The position numbers and the translations under genes are program-made. Source: Rhizobium vallis (GTDB lineage Bacteria; Pseudomonadota; Alphaproteobacteria; Rhizobiales; Rhizobiaceae). Taken from it: 64,000 nucleotides of DNA. Shown piece after piece: positions 41,375 to 50,093 of this stretch. Where the stretch lies: NCBI RefSeq assembly GCF_003985155.1, contig NZ_ML133695.1, positions 215,224 through 279,223 on the forward strand, in the 5' to 3' direction. The first letter of the stretch is position 1. The number at the start of each line of letters is the position of its first letter. The notes below the pieces were generated by a model. It was not told where the DNA came from and did not search any database. It saw nothing but the letters and a program-made list of their open reading frames with translations.

Positions 41375-42352
41375 ATGAAACCTGTCACACCGATCGCAAC
41401 ACTGGTTCTGCTTTTCTCATTCGGTACGGCGAATGCGCTGGAACTGACGGCCGATGCCATCAACACCGCATCGCTTGCTTCGATTGCGCAAGAGCGCCCA
41501 AAGAAACCGTCGCCGGACCCGGATCCGGCGATCGTGCGTCTCCAGGTGCTTCTTGACCGCGCAGGTTCTTCGCCGGGCGTGATCGATGGCTTGTATGGCG
41601 AGAATGTCGGCAAGGCCGTCGCCGCGTTCGAGACGATGAACAAGCTTGCGCCCGACGGCAAACTCGATCCCGACGCGCTCGGCCGGCTGGAAACCGGCCC
41701 AGCCATCGTCGAAAGCTATATCATCACCAAAGAGGATGCCGGCGGTCTCGTCGACCGCATTCCCGAGGATTACGGGGAGAAGGCGGGGATGACGAGCATG
41801 GGATATACCAGCGTGGAGGAGAGGCTGTCGGAGCGGTTCCATATGGACATCGATCTGCTGAAGGCGCTCAATCCCGGCACCGAATTCGCACCCGGCAAAA
41901 CGATCGAGGTGGTGACGACGGGACCTCCCAAAGAGGGGAGGGCCAAACGCATCGAGGTGAATGCCAGGACGGGACAGGTCCTGGCCTATGACGAAGGCGG
42001 ATCGATGCTTGCGGCCTATCCGGCGACGGTAGGCAGCAGGGACAATCCGTCTCCGAGCGGTACGCACAAGGTCAAGGGTGTCGCGCGGATGCCCGTCTAC
42101 CGATACGATCCGAAGATCAATTTCAAGCAGGGAAAGAACGACAAGATCCTAACCATCCCCAAAGGACCGAACGGACCGGTCGGCAGCATCTGGATCGATC
42201 TGACCGAGCCGACCTACGGCATTCACGGCACGCCCGATCCGGAACTGATCGACAAGGGCGCATCGCACGGCTGCGTCCGCCTGACCAACTGGGATGCGGA
42301 AGAGCTTGCTGGAATGGTGAAACCGGGCGTGACGGTCAAATTCGTCGACTAA
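41375..42352 (+). CDS. L,D-transpeptidase (YkuD domain) with peptidoglycan-binding domain
   Basis: A 325-residue exported enzyme with a signal peptide (about 1-22, cleaved after ANA). A peptidoglycan-binding helical domain follows (IVRLQVLLDRAGSSPGVIDGLYG, about 53-105), then a LysM-like part (LSERFHMDIDLLKALNPG) and a C-terminal YkuD domain with IHGTPDPE and the catalytic SHGCVRL (Cys300). It makes 3-3 crosslinks in peptidoglycan or attaches proteins to it. Rhizobiales rely strongly on such crosslinks for polar growth. It begins 125 bases after ftsZ2 and may share its transcript. Confidence 0.9.
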   Translation: MKPVTPIATLVLLFSFGTANALELTADAINTASLASIAQERPKKPSPDPDPAIVRLQVLLDRAGSSPGVIDGLYGENVGKAVAAFETMNKLAPDGKLDPDALGRLETGPAIVESYIITKEDAGGLVDRIPEDYGEKAGMTSMGYTSVEERLSERFHMDIDLLKALNPGTEFAPGKTIEVVTTGPPKEGRAKRIEVNARTGQVLAYDEGGSMLAAYPATVGSRDNPSPSGTHKVKGVARMPVYRYDPKINFKQGKNDKILTIPKGPNGPVGSIWIDLTEPTYGIHGTPDPELIDKGASHGCVRLTNWDAEELAGMVKPGVTVKFVD

Positions 42353-42358
42353 ATATAG

Positions 42359-42958
42359 TCAGGTCGGTCGATAGATCTGAGCCATCGAGCCCTTCGGAAA
42401 GACCTTTGAGCCGATCAGCTCGAGCTGCCTGGGTTGGGCGAGGTCGGAGAAGATCGGCAAGCCCTTGCCGAGGGCCAGCGGATACACCATCAGCATGTAC
42501 TGATCGACCAGATCATGGGCGATGAGGCTGCGCGCAAAGGCGGCACCGCCATGGGCGATGATCGGCTTGCCATCATGGGCTTTCAGCCTGGCGATTTCTT
42601 CGGCCAGATCGCCGCTCGCCACATAGGCCTCACCCCAACTTTCCGCGCCGGGCTGCAGCCCTTCACCGCGCCCTTTGGCCGTTTCAGCAGCCTTCAGGAT
42701 CGCCGGCCCTTGTTTTGAGAAGACGGCCTTCGGAATCTGGTTCATCGGCGGGGCGAATACTCCTGTCGCGGTCGGCCAATAGCTGGCCATGCCCTGGAAG
42801 GTGCGGCTGCCCATGATGTGCAGCCCGGCATTCCACGCATTCTCCACCTTCCAGGCAATGGCCTCCTGGTCGCCGGAAAATATCCATTCGGTTTCGCCCT
42901 CGGGGCCGCTGACAAAGCCGTCGAGCGACATGGCCATGGTCAGGATCAACTCTCTCAT
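42359..42958 (-). CDS. Dihydrofolate-reductase-fold protein (RibD C-terminal type)
   Basis: A 199-residue reductase-like protein: RELILTMAMSLDGFVSGPEG at the start, HIMGSRTFQGMASYWP, and KPIIAHGGAAFARSLIAHDLVDQYMLMVYPLALGKGLPIF near the end, all typical of the RibD-C/YyaP group of DHFR-like proteins. NADPH binding is likely, but the substrate is unknown. The ATG at 42958 follows AAGGAGAAAG. Convergent with the transpeptidase gene, ending 7 bases from it. Confidence 0.86.
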   Translation of the reverse strand: MRELILTMAMSLDGFVSGPEGETEWIFSGDQEAIAWKVENAWNAGLHIMGSRTFQGMASYWPTATGVFAPPMNQIPKAVFSKQGPAILKAAETAKGRGEGLQPGAESWGEAYVASGDLAEEIARLKAHDGKPIIAHGGAAFARSLIAHDLVDQYMLMVYPLALGKGLPIFSDLAQPRQLELIGSKVFPKGSMAQIYRPT

Positions 42959-43163
42959 CGCTTTCTCCTTGCGCTGGTTCGACCCAAGGACGGGCGAGAT
43001 CAATCTGTTCCGACAATGCGCATTCGCCAAACCCGAAAATCGTGACGACAGCGTATCGTGCAAAACTGTTTGACCACCGCAGCAACGGCCGGTGGCAAAC
43101 TCGATTTATTTACCCTCGAAATCATGCATCCTGTGCTTACCTGGGCCGCAAGCTGTCCTTGAA

Positions 43164-44099
43164 TTAGGCCAACGCTGATCTTCCGCCGCCGGCGGCTGAT
43201 CCGACGATTTCGACGCAGAAGTCAATGAAGGTGCGAACCTTGGCCGGCACATGATGGCGGGAGGTGTAGAAGCAGTGCAGCGGAAAGGTCTCATCAGGCC
43301 AGTCCGGATAGAGATCGACCAACTGACCAGAGTCGAGATAGGGCTTCATGCCGAGCGAGAAGACCTGGGCAATGCCGATCCCCGCGAGACAGGTAGCAAG
43401 CGTCGTGCCGGCATCATTGACGAGAATGCGGCCACGAGTTTCGATCGGCACCACCTTCTTTCCGCGCCGCAACTCCCATTCGAAAGGTCTGCCCGTCAAA
43501 GGATCCTGATACAGGATGCAGGTATGATCGGTTAGGTCGGCAGGCAGCTTCGGCGTGCCGTGCCGCTTAAGATAGGACGGCGCGGCAACCGTGATCACCC
43601 TCGTGCGAAAAAGCTGTCGGGCAATCAGCGAGCTCTTCGCCGGGATTTCGCCAAAGCGCACCGCCACATCCATGCCGTCAGCGACAAGGTCGCCGATTTC
43701 GTTCCGCGTCACCACCTCGATCTGAAGATCGGGATAGCGGTCGAGAAAGGCGCCGAAATTCGGCCCGAGGATCAGCCGCGAAAAATAGGGATCGACATTG
43801 ATCCGCAGCCTCACACGCACCGTCTGCGTCGTCCCGGCCGCATAGGCAGCGGCTTCTTCGATGCCGCCGAGTAGCGGCACGACCTGCTCGTAGAAACGCG
43901 TACCGTCATCGGTGAGTCTCAGGGAACGGGTCGTCCGGTCGAGCAGGCGCACGCCGATGCGGCTTTCAAGTCGCGCCACCGCACGGCTGATTCCAGAAGC
44001 TGTCAGCCCCAGCGCCTCGCCTGCCCGCGCAAAACTACCGCTCTCAACGACGGCGGCTAGCACGCTAACCCCATTCAGCAATCGTCCGTCGAACATCAT
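43164..44099 (-). CDS. LysR-family transcriptional regulator
   Basis: A 311-residue regulator. The N-terminal winged helix (about 5-65) reads LNGVSVLAAVVESGSFARAGEALGLTASGISRAVARLE. The LysR substrate domain follows (about 90-300), with Cys residues in DHTCILYQDP and TLATCLAGIGIAQV. It is divergent from the NmrA-like gene with a perfect 8-bp dyad between them, the usual layout for a LysR protein and its target. Its C-terminus (GGGRSALA) lies in a loosely packed region. Confidence 0.9.
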   Translation of the reverse strand: MMFDGRLLNGVSVLAAVVESGSFARAGEALGLTASGISRAVARLESRIGVRLLDRTTRSLRLTDDGTRFYEQVVPLLGGIEEAAAYAAGTTQTVRVRLRINVDPYFSRLILGPNFGAFLDRYPDLQIEVVTRNEIGDLVADGMDVAVRFGEIPAKSSLIARQLFRTRVITVAAPSYLKRHGTPKLPADLTDHTCILYQDPLTGRPFEWELRRGKKVVPIETRGRILVNDAGTTLATCLAGIGIAQVFSLGMKPYLDSGQLVDLYPDWPDETFPLHCFYTSRHHVPAKVRTFIDFCVEIVGSAAGGGRSALA

Positions 44100-44112
44100 C
44101 CAGTTCCTGATG

Positions 44113-44137
44113 TTTTGTCATGAATTATCTGACAAAA
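44113..44137. promoter_or_regulatory. LysR-type operator dyad
   Basis: TTTTGTCA (44113-44120) and TGACAAAA (44130-44137) are perfect inverted 8-base arms around 9 bases, 14 bases upstream of the lysR-type start. It probably serves both autoregulation and control of the divergent NmrA-like gene. Confidence 0.65.
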
Positions 44138-44214
44138 GCGCAATTCAGTCAAAAGCCACTTTGGCGCATCTTTCATTCATCGCGGCGCAGGCCGCTGCCA
44201 AAAGGAGTCCGAGA

Positions 44215-45078
44215 ATGTTTGCTGTGACTGGAATAACGGGTCAGGTTGGCGCCGTGGTCGGCGCGAAATTGATGGATCAGGGACTGCCTGTCCGTGCAGT
44301 CCTGCGCAATGCGGAAAAAGCAGGCGCCTGGCGGGATCGCGGTGCGGAAATCGCCATTGCCGACATGACGGACGCGCCGGACCTCGCCCGGGCCTTCGAA
44401 GGCGCCGAGGGCGTCTTCCTGCTTCTGCCGCCAACCTTCGATCCTGCGCCGGGTTTCCCGCAGGTAAAGGCAATCATCGAAGCACTGAAGACGGCGCTCA
44501 CAAAGGCGTCTCCAAAGAAGGTGGTCTGCCTATCGACGGTCGGCGCTCAGGCAAAGGAAGAGAATCTTCTAAGCCAGCTCGGTCTCTTCGAGCAGGCTAT
44601 GTCGACACTTCCGCTGCCGGTCGCCTTCCTGCGCGCCGGGTGGTTCATGGAGAATTCAACCTGGGACATCGCGCTTGCAAGGGAGAGCGGCATCATGCCA
44701 AGCTTCCTGCAGCCGCTCACCAAGCCCGTGCCGATGGTTTCGGTGTGCGATGTCGGCGCCGTTGCGGCCGAAATGCTGCAGGAGGACTGGGCCGGTAAGC
44801 GCATTGTTGAGCTTGAGGGCCCTTTTCGCATCACGCCGCTGCAGATGGCGGAGGCCTTCTCTATCGTGCTCGGCAAGGCGGTTCGTGCTGAGCTGGTTGC
44901 AAGAGAGACCTGGGAAGCGCTATTCTTGAACCAGGGCATGCAGAACCCCCGACCCCGTATGCGCATGCTTGACGGCTTCAACGAAGGCTGGATCGAATTC
45001 GGAGGCGGTGAAGCCGGATCCCGCAAGGGCACAACGACCTTTGAGACCGCTATCCGCAAACTGGTCGAACGCCATTGA
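44215..45078 (+). CDS. NmrA/QOR2-like NAD(P)-binding protein
   Basis: A 287-residue Rossmann-fold protein of the atypical SDR group: FAVTGITGQVGAVVGAKLMDQG at the start, AVLRNAEKAGAWRDRGAE (NADPH phosphate contact) and FLRAGWFMENSTWD in the middle. It lacks the Ser-Tyr-Lys active site of classical SDRs, as in NmrA and quinone reductase 2 (QOR2). A quinone-reductase or redox-sensing role is plausible. ATG 44215 follows AAAAGGAG. Divergent from lysR. Confidence 0.87.
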   Translation: MFAVTGITGQVGAVVGAKLMDQGLPVRAVLRNAEKAGAWRDRGAEIAIADMTDAPDLARAFEGAEGVFLLLPPTFDPAPGFPQVKAIIEALKTALTKASPKKVVCLSTVGAQAKEENLLSQLGLFEQAMSTLPLPVAFLRAGWFMENSTWDIALARESGIMPSFLQPLTKPVPMVSVCDVGAVAAEMLQEDWAGKRIVELEGPFRITPLQMAEAFSIVLGKAVRAELVARETWEALFLNQGMQNPRPRMRMLDGFNEGWIEFGGGEAGSRKGTTTFETAIRKLVERH

Positions 45079-45366
45079 TGACCAAGCCGACAGCCTTCAA
45101 GTACTCACGGCTCCTTCGGCCAAACTCCGACCACATGCCCGGCGCTGGACTTCGTACCCGAGATCGACGCCGTGTCCACGTGCCACCACTCCGTGGCCAT
45201 CGCCACGAAACCGGCACAGGTTCGATCGCGCGGTGGTGCTCGGCTTTCCCCGCTCCTGTCAACAGCCAGAACCTTCTTCATGGTGGCCGAGCGCAGTAAA
45301 CAATCACATCTTTACAACTAACATGTTAGTCTGCTATGCCTAACTCATCAGCTGGGAGAAATAACG
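45079..45366. other. Non-coding region before the DHDPS-family operon
   Basis: About 290 bases with no supported gene. Its only clear structure is the perfect 14-base palindrome at 45317-45330. Short open frames here lack ribosome sites and family resemblance. Confidence 0.4.
45317..45330. promoter_or_regulatory. Candidate operator palindrome
   Basis: ACTAACATGTTAGT is a perfect 14-base palindrome 37 bases before the first gene of the operon. The operon encodes a GntR-family regulator, which is the obvious candidate to bind here. Confidence 0.6.
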
Positions 45367-46251
45367 TTGACACAGAAATTCGGGCTTTCGGTCGCTCTCG
45401 CCACCCCGTTTGACGGCAATGGTGATATTGTGATCGATGCGATGATCGCGCAGGCGCGGCGCTGCCTTGCTGCCGGATGCTCCAGCGTGACGCTGTTCGG
45501 GACGACGGGGGAGGGCTCCTCCATCGGCAGCCTGGAACGCGAGCGCGTTCTTTCAGCCTTCTTCGATGCCGGCATTGCGCCGGAGAATATCATCGTCGGC
45601 GTTCTGGTCGACGCCGCCGAGGATGCGGCGTTGCAGGCTGATCATGCTCTTTCCAAGGGCGCCCGCAATATCCTTCTTGCCCCGCCGTCCTATTTCAAGA
45701 ACGTCAGCGACGACGGCGTCTTCCTTTGGTTTTCGGCCGTGTTCGCGATACTCGGCGACAAGGCGCGCGATATCATCGTCTACAATCTTCCCTCAGTCAC
45801 CATGGTGCCGCTGAGCGTATCGTTGATCGGCCGGCTGCGGGCCGCCTTTCCGCATATCGTCACGGGCGTCAAGGATTCCTCCGGCGACTGGCCTTACACC
45901 GAAGCGCTTCTCAAGGCGCATAGCGATCTCATCATCCTGGTCGGCGACGAACGACACCTCGCGAGAGCCGTGCGGCTCGGCGGCCAGGGTGCGATATCAG
46001 GCATGGCGAATTTCCTGCCCCGCGAAGTCAGGCTGATGGCCGAGGACGGCAAGGACGATCCGCGGGTCGAGGATTTCGTGCCCGAATTGCTGAAATATCC
46101 CGTCATCGCAGCCGTGAAGGCGATGGTCGCGCGCGTGGCCTCGGAGGAGATCTGGCTTGCGGTTCGCCCGCCGCTCGTTTCATTATCGGGCGAAGGGCAG
46201 GCGCAGCTCTCTCTGGCTTTCGATACTCTTTTCCGCTCGAAAGCAGCATAG
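45367..46251 (+). CDS. Dihydrodipicolinate synthase/N-acetylneuraminate lyase-family aldolase
   Basis: A 294-residue TIM-barrel Schiff-base aldolase. The usual blocks are seen: TLFGTTGEGSSIG (substrate carboxylate contact), IIVYNLPSVTMVPLS (catalytic Tyr) and IVTGVKDSSGDWPY (Schiff-base Lys). The gene lies in a sugar-uptake operon rather than with lysine genes, so a 2-keto-3-deoxy sugar acid is a likelier substrate than pyruvate plus aspartate semialdehyde. The start is TTG at 45367, with GGGAGAA just upstream; no in-frame ATG lies near. Confidence 0.88.
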   Translation: MTQKFGLSVALATPFDGNGDIVIDAMIAQARRCLAAGCSSVTLFGTTGEGSSIGSLERERVLSAFFDAGIAPENIIVGVLVDAAEDAALQADHALSKGARNILLAPPSYFKNVSDDGVFLWFSAVFAILGDKARDIIVYNLPSVTMVPLSVSLIGRLRAAFPHIVTGVKDSSGDWPYTEALLKAHSDLIILVGDERHLARAVRLGGQGAISGMANFLPREVRLMAEDGKDDPRVEDFVPELLKYPVIAAVKAMVARVASEEIWLAVRPPLVSLSGEGQAQLSLAFDTLFRSKAA

Positions 46252-46276
46252 GTCGGAGATGTTTCTGGAGGAGGCG

Positions 46277-46936
46277 ATGGACGGAACCGAGGAGCAGCCG
46301 ACACTCAGGGAGAAGGCGTATGCGAGTTTCACGCGCCATCTTCTTGCGCGTGACGTGCGTCCCGGCCAGTTCGTTTCCCAGCGCCGCCTCGTCGAGCTGA
46401 CGGGACTGCCGCTCGGCGCCATCCGCGAGCTCATCCCCCGGCTCGAAGCCGAAGGGCTGATCAAGACCGTGCCGCAGCGAGGTCTGCAGATCGCCCACAT
46501 CGATCTCGTCCTCATTCGCGAGGCCTTCCAGCTGCGCGTGTTCCTGGAGAAGGAAGCCGTGGCGCTCTTCACCAAATCCGCCTCGGACGAGACGATCGCA
46601 AAGCTCTTGAAGCAGCACCGGGATATCGCCGATGCCATTCGAAGCGGCGACGGTTCGCACGAACTGGAAGTGCGCGCCCAGGCCGTCGATTGGGGCATGC
46701 ATGACGCCTTCATCGATGCGCTTGGAAATACCATCATCTCGAACGCCTACCGCGTGAACTCGATCAAGATGCGCCTGATCAGCCAGGACCGCTTCCGCAT
46801 CGCGGGTCACGTCGGGCCCGTCATGGGCGAGCACCTGAAGGTGCTCGAGGCGATCGAGCGGCGATCGGCGGAGGACGCCGTCAACAGCCTTGTCGCACAC
46901 ATCAATAACGCAAGGGATCGTGCGCTGGGGATTTAA
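46277..46936 (+). CDS. GntR-family regulator (FCD type)
   Basis: A 219-residue regulator. A winged helix (about 8-75, TLREKAYASFTRHLLARDVRPGQFVSQRRLVELTG) is followed by a helical FCD ligand domain with metal-type residues (DWGMHDAFIDALG, MGEHLKVLEAI, SLVAHINNARDRAL). ATG 46277 follows GGAGGAGG; two in-frame ATGs upstream are less well placed. It should sense the substrate or product of this operon and probably binds the palindrome at 45317-45330. Confidence 0.87.
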   Translation: MDGTEEQPTLREKAYASFTRHLLARDVRPGQFVSQRRLVELTGLPLGAIRELIPRLEAEGLIKTVPQRGLQIAHIDLVLIREAFQLRVFLEKEAVALFTKSASDETIAKLLKQHRDIADAIRSGDGSHELEVRAQAVDWGMHDAFIDALGNTIISNAYRVNSIKMRLISQDRFRIAGHVGPVMGEHLKVLEAIERRSAEDAVNSLVAHINNARDRALGI

Positions 46937-46993
46937 TCGGGAATAAGCGGCCGGAGGTGAGGAGATCGCCGGCAATAAAGGAGGAGGAGTCAC

Positions 46994-48322
46994 ATGCCAT
47001 CATTCTTCAATCCGACGAGGCGAGGCTTCCTGGCGGGTACGGCCGCGCTCGGGGCAAGCAGCATGCTCGGCATGCGGCAGGCATCTGCCGCGGTCGACTG
47101 GAAGCGTTTCACCGGCACCACGCTCGAGGTGAACCTGGTCAAGAGCCCGCGCAGCGAAATACTGCTGAAGTACCTGCCTGAATTCGAGGCGCTCACCGGC
47201 ATCAAGGTCAATGCCGAAGCGACGCCCGAACAGCAGCAGCGGCAGAAGACGACGATCGAGCTGAGCTCGGGCAAGCCGAGCTTCGACGTCGTTCATATGA
47301 GCTACCATGTCCAGAAGCGGCAGTTCGAAAAGGGTGGCTGGCTTGCCGATATCAGCAGCTTCCTGAAGGACACCTCGCTGACCGACCCGTCTTTGACGGA
47401 AGGTGACTTCGCCGAAGCCGGCCTCGCCTTCGCCAAGGATGCCAACGGCGTCCTGCGCTCTCTTCCCTTCTCGGTCGATTACTGGATCATCTACTGGAAC
47501 AAGGCTCTGTTCGAGAAGAAGGGGCTCGCCTACCCCACGAGCTTCGAGGAGCTCGCAAGTGCTGCGGAGGCGCTCACCGATGCCTCGACCAACACTTACG
47601 GCTTCGTCGCCCGCGGCCTGAAGAACGCCAATACGCCGGTCTGGACGACGCTGCTGCTCGGCTATGGTTCGAGCCCGCTCGGCCCCGACGGCAAGCTGCG
47701 CACGACATCGCAAGAAGCGGTGGATGCGGCGAAGCTTTACCAGAGGCTGATGACCAAGACCGCCCCTCCCGGCGTCTCCGGCTTCAACTGGGCCGAGGCG
47801 CAGTCGGCCTTCCTGCAGGGCAAGATCGGCATGTGGCTTGACGGTGTCGGCTTTGCACCGCCGATCGAGAATCCGGAAAAATCGCGCGTCGTCGGCCAGG
47901 TCGGCTACGGCATCATTCCGAAGGGCCCGAAGGCGCAGGCCGCAGGCACCTTCGGCGACGGGCTGGGTGTCGTGGCGGCAAGCCAGAGGAAGGAAGCCGC
48001 CTATCTCTTCTGCCAATGGGCGATTTCGCATGAAATGGGCGCACGCCTGCTACAGGCCGGCGCCGGCGTTCCCTTCCGCCAGTCGATCCTCGAGGATGCG
48101 AAGGTGCGCGAAGGCGTCAAGATGCCGGCCGCATGGCTGGATGCCGTCGTCGGTTCCGGCAAGATCTCGCAGCTCGCGCTGCCGGTGATCATTCCGGTCA
48201 CCGAGTTCCGCGACATCTACGGCGTCGGCCTCACCAACATGATCGGCGGCGCCGATCCCGCGACCGAGCTGAAGTCGGCAACGGCCCAGTTCGAACCCGT
48301 GCTGGCGAAAAGCGAGGGATAA
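46994..48322 (+). CDS. ABC transporter substrate-binding protein
   Basis: A 442-residue solute-binding protein with a twin-arginine signal (TRRGFLAGTAALGASSML, cleaved about ASA, residue 33). The family-1 binding blocks include ALTGIKVNAEATPEQQQRQK, VDYWIIYWNKALFEKKGLAYP and AFLQGKIGMWLDGVGF. Start after AAGGAGGAGGAG. Its stop codon overlaps the permease start (TAATGG), so unlike the other three importers in this window there is no room for an intergenic hairpin. Confidence 0.9.
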   Translation: MPSFFNPTRRGFLAGTAALGASSMLGMRQASAAVDWKRFTGTTLEVNLVKSPRSEILLKYLPEFEALTGIKVNAEATPEQQQRQKTTIELSSGKPSFDVVHMSYHVQKRQFEKGGWLADISSFLKDTSLTDPSLTEGDFAEAGLAFAKDANGVLRSLPFSVDYWIIYWNKALFEKKGLAYPTSFEELASAAEALTDASTNTYGFVARGLKNANTPVWTTLLLGYGSSPLGPDGKLRTTSQEAVDAAKLYQRLMTKTAPPGVSGFNWAEAQSAFLQGKIGMWLDGVGFAPPIENPEKSRVVGQVGYGIIPKGPKAQAAGTFGDGLGVVAASQRKEAAYLFCQWAISHEMGARLLQAGAGVPFRQSILEDAKVREGVKMPAAWLDAVVGSGKISQLALPVIIPVTEFRDIYGVGLTNMIGGADPATELKSATAQFEPVLAKSEG

Positions 48323-49260
48323 TGGCTTCGGCGGGCATCGAAACGGCCGCTATGGCCAAGGCGTCGAAAGGGGGGAGCAAACCGGACCGGTTTGCTCCCA
48401 ACTACTGGCCCTTCGTCATCCCGGCGCTCATCGTGACTGCAGCCGTGATCGTCTTTCCATGGGTGTTCACGGTGTGGATGAGCATCAACAGCTGGACGCT
48501 CGGCCAATCGCAGGTCTTTGCGGGACTGGACAATTATATCAGGCTCGCCGTCGACATGCGCTTCTGGGAGTCGCTCTGGCATACGGTGCTCTATACGGCG
48601 CTCTCCGTGCTGGTTCCGCTTTTTCTCGGAACGCTCGCCGCGCTGATCTTCGATGCCCAATTTCCGCTGCGCGGTCTCATCCGAGGCATATTCGTGATGC
48701 CGATGATGGCGACCCCCGTCGCCATCGCGCTCGTCTGGACGATGATGTACCATCCCCAGCTCGGCGTCCTCAACTATCTCCTCTCCTTCGCAGGCATCGC
48801 CCCGCAGGAGTGGATCTACAATCAGGCCAGCGTCATCCCCTCGCTGGTCCTGGTCGAAAGCTGGCAGTGGACGCCGCTCGTCATGCTGATCGTGCTCGGC
48901 GGTCTCGCCGCCGTTCCGCGCGAGCCTTATGAGAGTGCGGAGATCGACGGCGCCAATGTCTGGCAGAAATTCCGTTACCTCACGCTGCCGATGATCGCGC
49001 CGTTCCTGATGATCGCGGTGATCATCCGCAGCATCGATGCCGTGAAGAGCTTCGACATCATCTACGCGATGACCCAGGGCGGCCCGGGCACGGCGTCGGA
49101 AACGATCAACATCTATCTCTATAACACCGCCTTTGCCTATTACGACATCGGCTATGGCTCGGCCATGGCAGTCGTCTTCTTCATGCTTATCGTGCTGCTC
49201 TCCTTCGTCCTCATGATGATCCGGCAGCGCGTGAACTGGTCCGACGGGGAGGCACGCTGA
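48322..49260 (+). CDS. ABC transporter permease (UgpA/MalF type)
   Basis: A 312-residue permease. A polar N-terminus of about 30 residues precedes six membrane helices (the first about 31-55). The EAA loop is ESAEIDGANVWQKFRYLTLPMI. ATG 48322 overlaps the previous stop. The next permease starts exactly at its stop (TGATG). No ATP-binding protein is encoded in this operon. Confidence 0.91.
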   Translation: MASAGIETAAMAKASKGGSKPDRFAPNYWPFVIPALIVTAAVIVFPWVFTVWMSINSWTLGQSQVFAGLDNYIRLAVDMRFWESLWHTVLYTALSVLVPLFLGTLAALIFDAQFPLRGLIRGIFVMPMMATPVAIALVWTMMYHPQLGVLNYLLSFAGIAPQEWIYNQASVIPSLVLVESWQWTPLVMLIVLGGLAAVPREPYESAEIDGANVWQKFRYLTLPMIAPFLMIAVIIRSIDAVKSFDIIYAMTQGGPGTASETINIYLYNTAFAYYDIGYGSAMAVVFFMLIVLLSFVLMMIRQRVNWSDGEAR

Positions 49261-50075
49261 TGAAGCGCAAGACGCTCGATCGCATCGGATTGCTGTTCGT
49301 CGCGCTGGTGATGATCTCGCCAGTCGTGCTGTTCTTTCTCTGGATGATCTCGCTGTCGCTGAAATATGAGATCGACAACGGCGCCTATCCGCCGATCTTC
49401 ATCCCGGAGCGCTTCGCCTGGTCGAATTATGTGAAGGTCTTCGAGGAGAACAACTTCTTCCTCTACCTCTGGAATTCGGTGCTGGTGACGGGCGCGGCCA
49501 CGCTTCTGGCGCTCCTGATCGGCGTGCCGGCCGGATATGGCATCGCACGTCTCAAAGCCGAGAAGTCCGCCATGGTCATCATGATCGCGCGCATGACGCC
49601 GGGTCTTTCCTTCCTGATCCCGCTCTTCCTGTTGTTCCAGTGGCTGAACCTGCTCGGCACGCTGGTGCCGCAGATCATCATCCATCTCGTCGTCACCGTA
49701 CCGATCGTCGTCTGGATCATGATCGGCTATTTCGAAACGACACCGATGGAGCTGGAAGAAGCCGCAAGCATCGATGGCGCAACACCCTGGCAGGTGTTCC
49801 GCATGGTCGCGCTGCCGATCGCAAAGCCCGGCATCGTCGTCGCCTTCATCCTGTCGGTGATCTTCTCCTGGAACAATTTCGTCTTCGGCATCGTGCTCGC
49901 CAGCCGCGAGACCCGCACGCTTCCTGTCGCCGTCTACAACATGCTCTCCTTCGAGCAGGTGAGCTGGGGTCCGCTGGCGGCGGCGGCGCTGATCGTCACC
50001 TTGCCGGTGCTGATCTTGACGGTGTTTGCGCAGCGGCAGATCGTGGCGGGCTTGACGGCCGGGGCCGTCAAGTAA
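49260..50075 (+). CDS. ABC transporter permease (UgpE/MalG type)
   Basis: A 271-residue permease with six membrane helices and the EAA loop EEAASIDGATPWQVFRMVALPI. It pairs with the permease just upstream. After its stop there are 18 bases to a PfkB-family kinase gene instead of the expected ATPase gene. The importer must therefore borrow an ATPase; the UgpC/MsmK-type protein encoded at 35574-36641 is one candidate. Confidence 0.91.
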   Translation: MKRKTLDRIGLLFVALVMISPVVLFFLWMISLSLKYEIDNGAYPPIFIPERFAWSNYVKVFEENNFFLYLWNSVLVTGAATLLALLIGVPAGYGIARLKAEKSAMVIMIARMTPGLSFLIPLFLLFQWLNLLGTLVPQIIIHLVVTVPIVVWIMIGYFETTPMELEEAASIDGATPWQVFRMVALPIAKPGIVVAFILSVIFSWNNFVFGIVLASRETRTLPVAVYNMLSFEQVSWGPLAAAALIVTLPVLILTVFAQRQIVAGLTAGAVK

Positions 50076-50093
50076 GCAGGTGAGACAAAGATT

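Noticed and set aside
45075..45299. Possible small gene between the NmrA-like and DHDPS-family genes
   Set aside because: No ribosome site, no recognisable fold, and Arg/Pro-rich composition typical of a chance frame in GC-rich DNA.
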